DNA of 64,000 bases from Nannobrachium achirus (taxonomy: Eukaryota; Chordata; Actinopteri; Myctophiformes; Myctophidae): the NCBI GenBank assembly GCA_963921795.1, contig OY997652.1, positions 20,357,329-20,421,328 on the forward strand, in the 5' to 3' direction. Positions 47,157 through 64,000 of this stretch are shown in pieces (the stretch's first letter is position 1; every line of letters starts with the position of its first letter). The translations under genes were made by a program, and so were the position numbers. The notes under the pieces are model-generated. The model did not search any database. It had not been told where the DNA came from and saw only the letters and a list, made by a program, of their open reading frames with translations.

Positions 47157-50100
47157 GTCCTTTCATACCAGCTTGCGCCTTGTGGACTAGCCTTGCTGAG
47201 GTGGTGATGTCACCGAGAACGCTGAGGAGAAAGTAGCGCGAAATACATTCACACTGGTTTTCTTGAATTATTAACAAATACGGTAACAGAAATCTGGAGA
47301 TTTTGGCATATTGTGGCTGCTAGGTGGCTGACCATGTAGACCAGCTTTGCAAGCGTGAAGTTGACTTGCAAGCGTGAAGTTGATCACTTCAAATGAAGTG
47401 TTTTCTTTTTTTCTTTTTTTTTCTATTGGACTGGGGAAAAACGGGAGCACTGAAAATCTGCTTGTTACACCCAGGTGTTCTATGAGATAGAAGGTTATTA
47501 AGGCAAACTTGCACCTAATGATTACTGATGATGGCTTATGATAATATCATGCAATGTCTTGTTCGAGTGTGCTCCCGTATCCGTGTGGTCACCTGGACCG
47601 ACAGTTTGGAGGGTGGTGCATGCATGGGGTCAGCTACCGGTATATCTGTTGTTAGGAACCTCACCATCCAAGCAGTGATAAAAGAGAAATAACACCAAAA
47701 TACAATTTCACGAATAGAAAACACTTTACTGTACTTACCACTATGGCCAGTTGACACACCAATGATTTGCGATGCAACTCCATGCAACTACTTGCAACCA
47801 TTATCCCAAAAGGCAGTTGCAAGGAGTTGCATTGGTGTGGACTGGCCTTAAGGCTGTGTTGTTGTGACTAGTTGCATTGGTGCGGTCTAGTGTTAACTCT
47901 TTAAAGACGGACTGCAACGGAAGTTCTCCACTTGCTCCACTTCCTTATGGTGACGCAGTTCAGTCCAGGAAGGCAGGAATAGCGCTGGGAGGGAATGTGA
48001 TTTGATGGTCAAAAAGTAAATGGCCAAGACATGGTGGGACCTCGCACTTTAGGGCGAGGTTGCTTTTCGCCCTTAGGCGTCTTACTGGTAATATAATAAA
48101 AACTGTTGAAAATGGGGAACATATATACAGTTGGAGGGGGTACAGCATCGTGTAAACAGAGCTACCGGTATGCCACATTTTGTCGTACATCAACTGTATC
48201 TATAAACTGTATTAGAATTGAGAGACCATATCAATAACCATATAAATAACAAATTTCAATCCATCATTTATCCATCTTTTTGAAAGTCTTTCTACAGTAC
48301 TGTATTCTTCTTTTCAATTAAATGTTTTTGTTGGTGCCATCTGTCTTAGTTTTTTGGGTTTTATCAATATTCATCACCAAAAATAATTGAATCTGTGTCT
48401 TACACGTGTAGACCAGAAAACAAGTAATTATTGCAATCTTCTTCCCTTTTTTGGATTATTTTTGAGCGGTGCAAACCGCTCCTATAAGTGGCTGTGCGTG
48501 TGTCTGTAGCCTTTTCCCTCAGCGTTTTGCCATAGTAAAATGTGTGTACGTAGCATCATGTTTGTCTAGTGATGTCATATGTCGTATGTCTGTAGCCTTT
48601 TTCCTCAGCGTTTTGCCATAGCAAAACGTGTGTGTGTACTGTGTAGCATACCCTGTACATCCTAGACTCAAATCCTAGTCTGAAGACGTTATGCAAGCAC
48701 GACCACCGCTCACTTCACATTGGGTGTGATTTTTTAATTTAAACAAACATTTTTGTTTCCATCGTCTCTCCATTTTGTGGCCAATACATTGTGATATAAC
48801 AGTGCCACTGAGGTGCAAGGCATCAGGTGGGAATATGTTACTGTTATTACAACAATATCATTATCAGATCCCCCATCAAAAGCTGGATCGTCTGATTCCC
48901 TCCTTGATGATTCACTCATGGTCAGAACTTTGCAATAGAACTTTTGGGTCATGAAGATGGAAGATGACTCACAGATGATTGCTGTGGTTGGTGGCTTTAT
49001 ACCCCAGTAGGATTGGGGAGATTCAATATGATATTTAATGTCATTGCTTTTAGCCCGTTTGTTGAAAAATGTATCAAAACAGTAAAAGAAAGTGTACATA
49101 TTGGCTAAACAAAACACTAATATGTTTATTATCATTTATCCAGCTACTCTGCTTCAAGTTTTCTTGAGGACAGAAACGATAAAAAAAGAAGTCATGTCTG
49201 CAATTGTTCCTTTTTTACGACTAATTTGCCATTTCCTGCTGTTGATGTTAATTAGTTTGATTGAACCTGACCATTTTAAGATATCTGTGCTGTCCCTCCC
49301 CCTACATTAAAATGTCAGAGACAATCACATAAAATGGGGGTTCTTTTCAAGTCCCATCCCTCATGGCAAATTACTCCTTGCCACTGTCTCATGAATTGGT
49401 CCCTAAGCCGACGTGACGTCACTGTGACGTCATCGAGCATTGTGCTTGAACTGTCTGGATCATTATGTTTCCATGAAGGGGTGATTTGGCGGAGATAGAC
49501 ATGCAATAATTGTAAGTTGTGTCAATGTGATTCACTCCTTCATTTTTATGCGTTGTCTACTAATAACAGAGTCATTGGACTGAGGGGGGGGGGGGGGGGG
49601 AGTAAAGTTTAAAATGTATGAAGGTGCACTGCAATATCTTGAGTGTTGATCTAGGAGGCTATTCTACATTCTATCTAGAGAGTACAAATAGACCCTCGTA
49701 GTAGGGTGATTCTTATGCTCTTAGAGTTAAACTGACACTCAGGATGTTGCAGTGTGGTCAGCAATAACAATGGTAATGCAAGAGGTATTATACATTTACA
49801 CACCTTGGATTTCGGTGTCCATAAACCAATCAGATCATCAGGCCCAGATCTCCTTACTTAGTCCAGTAATTTTAGGCCAAAATTAGGCTAAACCTAAAAC
49901 AAATTGCAATAGCAAACTCAACTGATTCTGTATCCTCATTATGTCCTTAGTGAGGGAAAAAAAGTCCCAAGGAATCCCATCGGGGCAAAGTTTTGAACGA
50001 CCTACCTACCTTCACTTACTATACACTACACTATAAAGGAAAAATGACTCCCAAAAAAATCTGCTTTAAGTGGGATGTGAGGGGTCAAACTAGGGGGTTT

Positions 50101-50260
50101 TAATTACACACATGGTAACTTGTAGTTAAAGAATCCATGAACATTAGGCCACACCATAATCATTAGTTTTTCTTTGACACAGTGCCATACAGTGATGTAC
50201 AAACTGTAAACTGGATAGTTGTCATTTAAGGACTGCATGTAAGAACTCTGACAAATCCTA
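47157..50260. other. gene-free stretch between the zinc-finger and rln loci
   Basis: Contains a tandem GTCTGTAGCCTTTTTCCTCA / GCGTTTTGCCATAG doublet (48500-48640) and a 17-bp poly(G). A minus-strand open frame (48734-49135) lacks any recognisable domain. Nothing else is assignable. Confidence 0.6.
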
Positions 50261-50269
50261 GTGAATTAC

Positions 50270-51155
50270 TATCTATATACTGTAGTTCCCTTATTTAGCC
50301 TTGTCTATTGTAGGCTACTTCTTGATCTAAAACTTGATCTAAAGATTTATTTAGAACTTGCACGCATTTCTTAATACTGTTGCAATTAATTGCACCAACC
50401 TCACAGAGACAACTTCCTTGTATGTCTAAATATACCAGAGTGACATTTATTAAAGAATTCTGGTACATAAAATCACAGTATTATTGCGAGGTCCCCATAT
50501 TCTTAAAGAGATGTTTTACTCAGTTAAGCAAAGTGCTGCTCACTTTTTTCACCAGAACCAGTGTAGCAGATGAGAGCCATCCTGCTTTTAAAAGTGCAGT
50601 GGGTAAGGGTTCGTTTACTTTCATAGGAGCCACACAGTGGAACAGCCTTGAAACCAGTGTCAAACTGAAAATCAATCTGAGGTCTTTTAAGCAGCTGACA
50701 AAAGCATGTTCTTTTAGAAAATGTTTTCCTATAGAGGGCCATGGGTCTAGGGAAAGATAAGGGATCACTTGCTGTTACGTATATGTACTGTGTGTCATGT
50801 GTTTTGTATTGTAAGGTATTAGTCTTTTTTTTTTTTTTTTACTTATTAACTGTTAGGACCTCAATGGAAATTAGTCTCAGGACTTTCTTGTGTTATCCTC
50901 AAATTGCTGTAACCGTGTGTGTATTTTTTAAATAAATCTTATCAAAATCTAATCAAATTTCTCTTGAGGCTATATAGTTCCCTTACTTAACCCTATCTAT
51001 ATTGTAGGCTACTTCTTGCCTTTATCTATCTGGTTATCTATCTATTTAGAACTTACATGTATATTTCTTAATACTACTGTTGCAATAAACTGCACCAACC
51101 TCACAGAGACAACTTCCTAAATGTCTAAATATACCAGTGAAAATGAATAAAGAAT
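50270..51155 (+). repeat. direct duplication (about 190 bp) flanking a LINE fragment
   Basis: 50270-50450 and 50965-51155 share ACTTCTTG, ATTTAGAACTT, TTTCTTAATACT, TTGCACCAACCTCACAGAG and ACAACTTCCT...CTAAATATACCAG in the same order. The two arms surround the LINE piece, which is far longer than a normal target-site duplication. Confidence 0.7.
50450..50950 (+). mobile_element. 5'-truncated LINE, ORF2 C terminus and 3' tail
   Basis: The translation of 50500-50757 contains TRTSVADESHPAFKSAVGKG, SFTFIGATQWNSLETSVKL and SFKQLT, the layout seen at the end of many fish and arthropod LINE ORF2 proteins (VGK.SF.F.GA..WNSL...L...SFK). The tail ends in AAATAAATC. It is flanked by about 190-bp direct repeats (see 50270). 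Confidence 0.65.
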
Positions 51156-51345
51156 TACATTAAAGAATTAAAGCTTTGTGTGTGATTTGTTCTTGTCTGG
51201 ACTATACTCTACATACAGTAACATTTTCAATATAGTAACAATAGTAATAATAGTAGATTAAGGCTATATAGACAATACATTGGCACACTGTGTGGTACCT
51301 TTATTAGTTGGTGTGTGCTTAATACTTCTAAATATGATATAGCCT

Positions 51346-51346
<1 letters not shown>

Positions 51347-51426
<80 letters not shown>

Positions 51427-51460
51427 TGCGTGCGTGCGCGCGCGTGCGTGCGTGCGTGCG
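51347..51460. repeat. (GT)n-(GCGT)n tract in the rln promoter region
   Basis: A 75-bp GT run and GC/GT mix ending about 50 bp before the rln TATA box. Confidence 0.93.
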
Positions 51461-51476
51461 TGTCTCTGACTCTCTG

Positions 51477-51483
51477 TGACTCA
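51477..51483 (+). promoter_or_regulatory. AP-1-type motif upstream of rln
   Basis: TGACTCA, an exact AP-1 consensus, lies 26 bp before the TATA box and just after a (GT)n/(GCGT)n microsatellite. Motif evidence only. Confidence 0.35.
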
Positions 51484-51508
51484 TACGATGGAGAGGTGTG
51501 GTCTTGAC

Positions 51509-51516
51509 TATATAAG
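51509..51516 (+). promoter_or_regulatory. rln: TATA box of rln
   Basis: TATATAAG stands about 230 bp before the start codon, implying transcription from about 51540 and a 5' UTR of about 200 nt. A clear TATA box suits a hormone gene expressed in restricted tissues. Confidence 0.55.
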
Positions 51517-51745
51517 GTTTAGGTCCGTGCATGCGTGAACAGAGGAGCATAAGAACTAACTCGGCTACAATAAACTTTGAGGAGACTCAAACATCATCTT
51601 CTTGACCATTGCCTGCAACAGAGTGCAGCTAGTTGCAGGAGAACACCCTAGAGTTGGAAATAAGAAACCTGCAGATCTGAAGTATTCTAAAATAATCCGA
51701 ACGAAAGTTGCATTGATTAAGCTACTCTGAGACGTATAAGTAAAC

Positions 51746-51944
51746 ATGCTTTTTAGACTGACCTTTGTCGTGCTTGCAGTAGGTGTGGGCAGCATGTTCA
51801 GATCCGTGGATGCCGGTGTAGGTGTAGGCAGTGAAGTAGTGATTGGCAGCTATGGAGTGAAATTGTGCGGGAGAGAGTTCATCAGAGCCGTCATTTACAC
51901 CTGTGGTGGTTCCCGGTGGAAGCGTTCCTTAGGAGAAGAGTTTG
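51746..51944 (+). CDS. rln: rln exon 1: signal peptide and B chain
   Basis: The ATG at 51746 is followed by MLFRLTFVVLAVGVGSM, a hydrophobic leader, and then the B chain. The donor is G|GTAAGT. Confidence 0.93.
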
Positions 51945-53386
51945 GTAAGTTCAACATCACCATCTACCTTTTTCCTTCACGTTTATAGCCTAGTCTAGAG
52001 TAGACTTTTAGTTAACTGAGGAGAGGAGACGTGAAATGTACTACTTCTTGAGATATTAATTACTAAACGAGTAGGAGCCAGCTGAAACTAACCTAAGGCT
52101 ACCTAACTATCGCCCCACTCCCCTGATCATTGAGGTAGCCTTTATAATCAAGTGCCTTGATTTCAGCACCACGGACAGCGCATTCTAGGGTGGGCTTTTC
52201 TCCTTACAACTAGAATTAAGGGTAGGGCAAGTGATCTTCTTTGGTTGAAATAAGTGTTGAATGGGTCCATGTGTGATGTTTGTCTTTATTGTCTTTATTA
52301 AGCGGAAAATGCATTTTCAGGTCAGGATACCAATTTGATTTGAGGATAGAGAATTCAGTCAGGATAAAGATTAAACAAGTGAAATTGGAAGTGGAACACT
52401 GTAAGAATTAATAATTGATTTGTCTCCTGATTGGCTGAATATGTTCTGTTTATTAAAGAGCTGGAGAGTATGAGGAGACGCCTGTGACTGAACTAACTCA
52501 CTGTAGCAATGATTGATCTAACCTTTTAACAAAGAACCCAAATATAGTGTAGGTGTTAGGTCCTACTACTTTATCAACCAGTGATGAGAAACATTCAAAT
52601 TATGTTGTAGGCTACCAAAAGTCTGTCAGGTCTCAGGGCCAGAACATACGGCCGAGAGATGGGTACATTTTAGCCAATCTTTCATTGGAGTTGTGCAGTC
52701 TGTGGAATATTTTAAATTGTGTAAAATGTTGCCTTACACCAAATGATGTAGATTTAATTGTATTTATAATTTAAAAAAAGATTTAAACAAATGAAAATAG
52801 CCAATCTACAAGCACACATCGCAATGCACTGTGCGTTGTGTGCTTGTCTGCCATTTTCACTCGTTTTGTGAGACAGTCTTGTATGATGAAGCAGGGCTTT
52901 ACTTTATGAAAAGCGTACCATTTTGAAGATTGGAGATACAAGGTTTCTGCCCGACAGTGACGATACATTTGGGTGATGATGGTGAATGTGTGATAATTGG
53001 TTGTATGCCTCTCTCTTTCCCTCCCAGACCCTTTCCAGGTGAGCTCCTACATTGACGTCAATAAGGAGGATAACCGGCACACCAGCAGGCAACATGACTT
53101 AGAAACTGATGCCCTCTCTGCTCTCCCAGTCTCCCCCTCGTCTCACTCACTGGCAGACCTCTTGTCCCTCTTCGGTGCAATAGGAGACCCTGTGGATCCA
53201 GCAGACGACCAGGACCAACGCCAGGGGTTTCAGCAGGACTCCCCAGGTGTATCAGAGCAAGAGGTGAACTCCCACACTGACTCCACGTCCATTCCCGACA
53301 AGAGGAAGAGGAACTTTAACCTAGGCATGGCGGGGATGTGTTGTAGCCAGGGCTGTACTAAGCAAGACATCGGACACTTGTGCTGA
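51746..53386 (+). CDS. rln: relaxin-family peptide hormone precursor
   Basis: A secreted two-chain hormone of the insulin/relaxin superfamily that signals through RXFP G-protein-coupled receptors. The two exons are 51746-51944 and 53028-53386 (GT-AG, phase 1), giving 185 aa plus TGA. Order: signal peptide of about 23 aa ending SVDA; B chain with GVKLCGREFIRAVIYTCGG, which contains the relaxin receptor motif RxxxRxxI (REFIRAVI); a dibasic SRWKR site; a C peptide of about 97 aa; a basic KRKR site; and an A chain with CC-x3-C-x8-C (CCSQGCTKQDIGHLC). Six cysteines are in the canonical places. The single phase-1 intron in the C peptide is the family pattern. It resembles relaxin-3, but the position beside jak2 identifies the teleost rln locus. 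Confidence 0.93.
52740..52963. mobile_element. TA-flanked MITE (copy 5), rln intron
   Basis: The right terminus GGTTTCTGCCCGACAGTGAC, the GATGAAGCAGGGCTTTACTT landmark and the palindrome (52792-52860) are clear; the left terminus is eroded. It ends 65 bp before rln exon 2. Confidence 0.7.
53028..53386 (+). CDS. rln: rln exon 2: C peptide and A chain
   Basis: The acceptor is CCCTCCCAG. The C peptide is rich in Asp, Ser and Gln; DKRKR precedes the A chain and TGA is at 53384. A MITE ends 65 bp before the acceptor. Confidence 0.93.
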
Positions 53387-53450
53387 GAAGGGGTGAAATG
53401 GGAGGGGAGGATGCACGCGTGTGTCTGTTGGGTAGGGCAGGGAAGAGATG

Positions 53451-53710
53451 GGGAGAGTGTTTTCTGCTGGTGTTTCAGTCCGAGTGTATCAAAGGGTGCG
53501 TTCGGAAATTCGCACCGGGTGTGGTTAGGGTTAGGTTTAGGCATAGTTTTACTGAGGTTAAGGTTAGGGTTAGGGTTGAGTTTAGGCATAGTTTTACTGA
53601 GGTTAGGGTTAGGTTTAGGCACTCACTACACTGAGCACACACCCGGTGCGCATTTCCGAACGCACCCTTTGATACACTTGGACTGAAACACCAGCAGAAA
53701 ACACTCTCCC
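53451..53710. mobile_element. 260-bp Mutator-like fold-back element with telomere-like core
   Basis: Inverted arms of about 75 bp (GGGAGAGTGTTTTCTGCTGG at each end, two mismatches seen) are flanked by a perfect 10-bp direct repeat GGAAGAGATG (53441-53450, 53711-53720). The loop (53520-53632) is TTAGGG/TTTAGG-rich with a repeated GCATAGTTTTACTGAGGTTA block. It lies 65 bp after the rln stop codon. Confidence 0.82.
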
Positions 53711-54116
53711 GGAAGAGATGGGGACAGGGAAGGGTGATTGACACAGTAAAATGCCGATTGTTAATGTAACCACTTGTAATCCAACGCGCAATGCATCACA
53801 TCATGGCACGTTGTGAGCTTGTACTGTAGATCTATTTTGGGAACTAAATTGATAGGATATTGAAAGGTTTCACCCATAATGACTCTGATCGTGTACAAAC
53901 TGAGCATTTTGAATTTCTCCAGAGCACCTGTGTGATAAAACCATTCATCTGTTTCTTACTGTGAGACATCACCTCTGACCAGGACCCATTGGTTTAAACA
54001 AGACACCAAATATGCTTTTGATCTGCTTTCTGTGTTGCAGAAGAATGAAAGCATGCTGTAAAATGTGTTACTACTAAGGAGGACGATGTAAATATTAAAT
54101 ATTGAGCTCTGATGCA

Positions 54117-54122
54117 AATAAA
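54117..54122 (+). terminator. rln: rln polyadenylation signal
   Basis: AATAAA lies 730 bp after the rln stop. The 3' UTR it implies contains a 260-bp fold-back element. Motif and position only. Confidence 0.5.
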
Positions 54123-54240
54123 GTGTACTGTATGTCTAAAAACAATTAAATATCAAAAATATGATTATCAAGTTCATAATACTTTGTCCAAGTATTATCC
54201 AATATTGGTTCATATTTATTTCTCGTCTAATTTGCTTTAA

Positions 54241-54486
54241 AGGAGCTATAGTCAACTTTTTCATTGTAGGGCCGACACTTTGTTTACATCCTAGTCTATA
54301 GACTACAATGTAAACAAAGTGTCATTCTGATAATGGCCAAAATTATTATTTATCATTATTTTACGCTTTTTGTGGTCATTTTTGAATAGAAACACATATA
54401 TGAAGCTTATTTCTTTATAAAATATTTTCAAAACATTATTTTCATTTTAGCATCCGTTTTTCAAGAAAAAGTTGACTATAGCTCCT
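54241..54486. mobile_element. TTAA-flanked MITE between rln and jak2
   Basis: TTAA at 54237-54240 and 54487-54490; 22-bp terminal inverted repeat AGGAGCTATAGTCAACTTTT. An inner palindrome CACTTTGTTTACAT ... ATGTAAACAAAGTG lies at 54279-54321. Confidence 0.8.
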
Positions 54487-54828
54487 TTAATGTCTGAATT
54501 TACAACCATTCAAAAAAAGAAAATGCTCACTACACAAGGAAATATTTTCACCCACATGAATACATTAAAGAGCACACAGTCATGCCTGCAGACTATAGTC
54601 CTGCCTGTGAAAATGTACACAAACCTTCATGTCTGTATTTCTGTGTTTCTCCATAAGACAAGTGTGTGAGTGTGAGTATGTGCATGTGTTTGTGCGTACG
54701 TGCGTGTGAACAGTTAACACAACAATCAGCCGAGGACGTTGCTCTATTTGAGTTTCCTCTTGCCGACTTCTACTCACATAGCAAATATGACAATGACTAA
54801 GCACCTGACTTCAGTCATCTACATTTCT

Positions 54829-54834
54829 TTTATT
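54829..54834 (-). terminator. jak2: possible jak2 polyadenylation signal
   Basis: AATAAA on the minus strand, 1.35 kb after the jak2 stop. Other AT-rich hexamers are nearby. It would place the jak2 3' end about 700 bp from the rln 3' end, tail to tail. Confidence 0.35.
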
Positions 54835-55747
54835 GAAATGGTTGCACTCTCATGAATATTAATCTTGCATGGCAGCTGAGCCACAAGAAATAACACAATT
54901 TCAACATTCATCAATATTTTCACATTTCAAGGTGAACACCACAGTAACGGCTCAAAACAAAAGGTAAAAAAGAAGAAGAAAGAAAAAAGCCTACAGCAAC
55001 AAGCTTTTCCCTTTTTCAATATGAGATATGCAGCGTAAGGTTCACAAAGCGTACCGTACAAATTAGATATTTCTGGCCAGATAATATAGCCTTATAGTCA
55101 ATGTTATATTGCCCGTAATAAACACACTTTAATACTCAATAAGATATAAAATATAACATATTTTGAGTATTTGTTCCCTTTAAGAAAAAAATAATCCAGA
55201 AGTACATTCAGTTCTACAAGAGGGTGAGGGTTACGGTGTGTTGATTCTACTGTACAAAGGAAAAACAATATTAAGCATATGAGAACATTGAACAATATCT
55301 TCCAACCATTAAGCTTGGGATATTGTAAAAACAGAGGACAATGTTGCCAAAGCAAGTAAACATGCAACACTTTACTACAATGCAATTGTCTCACAGATCA
55401 TACAGTAGGAGTGGTCCCCATCATGTCTCTTTGGTCCATTCATACAACACCAGTTAGGTGTATTACACCACTTATGTGTGTGTAAATATGTACATTTCGT
55501 TTTTTTTTATCAACATTATTGAAATGGTATAAAATAAAAAGATATTTTCTTGAGAAAGCGATTTGAATCTAGAGCAGAAACCAAATGCCTGTACTGTATA
55601 ATTTACGCAGATTATTTACTTTATCATTACATTATAAAACACCTTTTATAAAGTACCTTTCCTTTTTTTCCAAAGAAAAAGTATCCTTTTAGAACAGCAA
55701 AAAAAATGTTTTGCTATCAAAGAACTTCCAGTACGTAGCACTACATA

Positions 55748-56005
55748 TCGTCGTTGTCGGGTGGAAACCTTGTAAGTCCAAAACCATTTGTTTTTTTTAT
55801 AATTTAAAAAAATTAACTAAACTAGTGAAAACAGCCAATCTACAAGCACACAACGCCTCGCACAGCCAGGCGTTGTGTGCTGGTAGAACTGCTGTTTTCA
55901 CTACCTTTGTGCAACGGCCTTGTCTGATGAAGCAGGGCTTTACTTTGCGAAAAAACGTACAAATTTGAAACTTGGAGATGCGAGGTTTCTGCCCGACAGT
56001 GACGA
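55748..56005. mobile_element. TA-flanked MITE (copy 6), jak2 3' UTR
   Basis: Complete copy, 258 bp, with TA at both ends, 28-bp terminal inverted repeats and a 79-bp hairpin (55826-55904). It lies 180 bp beyond the jak2 stop codon, so it should be transcribed as part of the mRNA. Confidence 0.8.
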
Positions 56006-56184
56006 TATAAGGGCTTCCCAACTGATTCCAGGCGAGCTGTGCTGTGGTGAGATGAACAGACAGAAGTCCGGTGGTGTAGAGGCGATTATGGACACAGCAT
56101 CCTGCAGATGAGTGGCAGTGGGCACACGACTGTGTGAATGTGGGAATACAGGGTTATCGGTTCAGGGCCAAAAGGCCAGTGTCC

Positions 56185-62225
<6,041 letters not shown>

Positions 62226-62568
62226 CTAACAGGGCATCATTAATATTGACGACATCAGGGAACTCCATATATGGGCATAAAAGGGATTCTGTTAGTGTGA
62301 CATCACAGTGAAGCCAGAGCGTGATGTCAGAGCGGCAAACCCATTCTGTTAGAGTGGTTCCCCTGACATCACAGTGACATCAGAGCATGATGTCAGAGCG
62401 GCAAGCCCATAGACCGTGAAAATGTGTAATTAATCAGTGAACAACATCTATCGAAGTGCCAAATTGTGCCTTGTGCACTCATAGCCAAATATGTCTGGTC
62501 ATTTGCGTCACTTTCCGAAGAAAACATGTGACCAGCAGAGCGTGCAAGTAGGGTGATGATAGCTGTCT

Positions 62569-62795
62569 GTGGGTTACATTGGCACTCTGTCTGTGTCTGT
62601 CTGTGGGTATGTACCGGTATGTGGTTACATTGGCACTCTGTCTGTGGGTATGTACCGGTATGTGGTTACATTGGCACTCTGTCTGTGGGTATGTACCGGT
62701 ATGTGGTTACATTGGAACTCTGTCTGTGGGTATGTATGTGGTTACATTGGCACTCTGTCTGTGGGTATGTATGTGGTTACATTGGCACTCTGTCG
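62569..62795. repeat. 41-bp minisatellite, jak2 intron
   Basis: Unit GGTTACATTGGCACTCTGTC + TGTGGGTATGTACCGGTATGT; three full units, then shorter units of about 35 bp lacking ACCGGTAT. Confidence 0.88.
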
Positions 62796-62889
62796 AGGTG
62801 CCAATTTGCGCCTTGTTATTTATACTAGAAGCTGGGCCAGCATCTAGTCGGCGACCTGGCCAACTCGGGAACGATGTAAATAGGGAATG

Positions 62890-63999
62890 AATGCCCCGCC
62901 CTTTAATGCAAACCCCATTACTGTATACTGTTGTCATAGGACCCATTTTGACCATCTGTTTGCCTGTGTCCATTTATGCCCATATATGGAGATATCTGTA
63001 TCTGTCTGTCTGTCGGCGTCCATTTTATGTCCATATATCTTATGTTTGTCTTTGTCTCTTTTATTTTCTTTTTCTTTTTTGGAGCGGGAGAGTGAATTCA
63101 GCTTGAGTTTTTTTGGAGAACTTGTTTTTTTTTCAGTCTTATGCTGTTGATTTAGCTTGTCTTATGTTTGTCTCCTCCGTCTGCACCTCAGCCAACCCAG
63201 ATCTCCACTACTGATCCTTGTTCTCTTCAGCAAAAGCTGTAAAGTAATTTAAATCTGCATCATCGATGTCCTCCCAGTCACACTCTTTGTTGCTTGTCTT
63301 ATGGTTGTCTCCTCCTCCATCTGTTTGTCTGTGTCCCTTTATGCCCATTATGGAGATCTCTGTATCTGTCTGTGCCTCCGACTGTGTTGCAGACACAGTG
63401 CTGGTTCCCCCTTTAATGCAAACCCCATTATACCTGTTGTCATAGGACCCGTTTTGACCATCTGTTTGCCTGTGTCCATTTATGCCCATATATGGAGTAT
63501 CTGTCTGTGCCTCCGACTGTGTTGCAGACACAGTGCCGGTTCCCCCTTTAATGCAAACCCCATTATACCTGTTGTCATAGGACCCGTTTTGACCATCTGT
63601 TTGCCTGTGTCCATTTATGCCCATATATGGAGATATCTGTATCTGTCTGTCTGCGTCCACTTTATGCCCATATATGGAGATCTTTGACCATCTGTTTGCC
63701 TGTGTCCATTTATGTCCATATATGGAGATATCTGTATCTGTCTGTCTGCATCCATTTTATACCCATATATGGAGATCTATGCAGACACAGTGCCAGTTCC
63801 GGAAAATCCTGATGTCAGACATCAGAATCCGAACCTTTCGTGCTGGTTCCAGAAAATCGTGTATCGGGTCGGGTCGAGGCCAAGCACTGCACTACCTGCT
63901 GCAGTGGGGAACGCGCGTGCCGAATTTGAAATAGGGAATGAATGCCCCACCCTTTAATGCAAACTCCATGAATGCCCCACCCTTTAATGCAAACCCCAA
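62890..63999. repeat. array of CATATATGGAGAT / AATGCAAACCCCATTA repeats
   Basis: Repeated blocks of CCCTTTAATGCAAACCCCAT, GTTGTCATAGGACCCGTTTT, TGACCATCTGTTTGCCTGTG and TTTATGCCCATATATGGAGA. A 135-bp unit is tandemly doubled at 63400-63669. The array runs off the right edge. Confidence 0.8.
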
Positions 64000-64000
64000 T

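Noticed and set aside
48734..49135. 133-codon minus-strand open frame as a gene
   Set aside because: The segment MSESSRRESDDPAFDGG looks protein-like, but no domain, splice partner or promoter could be identified.
53520..53632. Interstitial telomere as a chromosome-fusion scar
   Set aside because: The TTAGGG-like units are the loop of a small fold-back transposon with its own target duplication, so they arrived by insertion.

Overview
This window is nuclear DNA from a ray-finned (teleost) fish. The evidence is split genes with GT-AG introns, very long dinucleotide microsatellites, a heavy load of short non-autonomous DNA transposons, and the local gene order. About 6 kb is coding; nearly all the rest is intronic or intergenic repeat.

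Layout: (1) 1-15943, + strand: the last four coding exons of mrrf (mitochondrial ribosome recycling factor), with large repeat-filled introns; its 5' exons lie left of the window. (2) 15944-31453: gene-free, with transposon fragments, two long fold-back or inverted structures, a LINE 3' end and a few low-repeat islands that could be conserved non-coding elements. (3) 31454-about 41450, - strand: a complete CD274 (PD-L1)-type immune checkpoint ligand gene. Nine coding exons join in frame to 517 codons plus stop. Its cytoplasmic tail ends in a P-loop NTPase module resembling the NACHT domain of NOD-like receptors, which mammalian PD-L1 lacks. (4) 46203-47156, + strand: a nine-finger C2H2 zinc-finger gene. 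(5) 51509-54122, + strand: a two-exon relaxin-family hormone gene (rln). (6) 54829-62024, - strand: the six exons encoding the JAK2 tyrosine kinase (JH1) domain, C terminus and probable 3' UTR; the rest of jak2 lies right of the window. (7) 62025-64000: a jak2 intron full of minisatellites.

The order jak2 - relaxin - CD274 matches the human 9p24 block JAK2 - INSL6/INSL4/RLN2/RLN1 - CD274, which supports the calls independently. Functionally, interferon receptors signal through JAK-STAT and induce PD-L1 in mammals, so a ligand and the kinase driving its induction sit side by side.

Two things stand out. The first is the checkpoint-ligand/NACHT fusion, supported by splice phases that close exactly over nine exons. 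The second is a 38-80 bp palindrome (AATAGC-GATCTACAAGC ... GCTTGTAGATC-GCTATT) present in about 35-40 intact or decayed copies. It sits inside at least four different transposon families, including two hAT-type elements with perfect 8-bp target duplications, TA-flanked MITEs and TTAA-flanked MITEs. That looks like a mobile or shared hairpin module rather than one transposon family.
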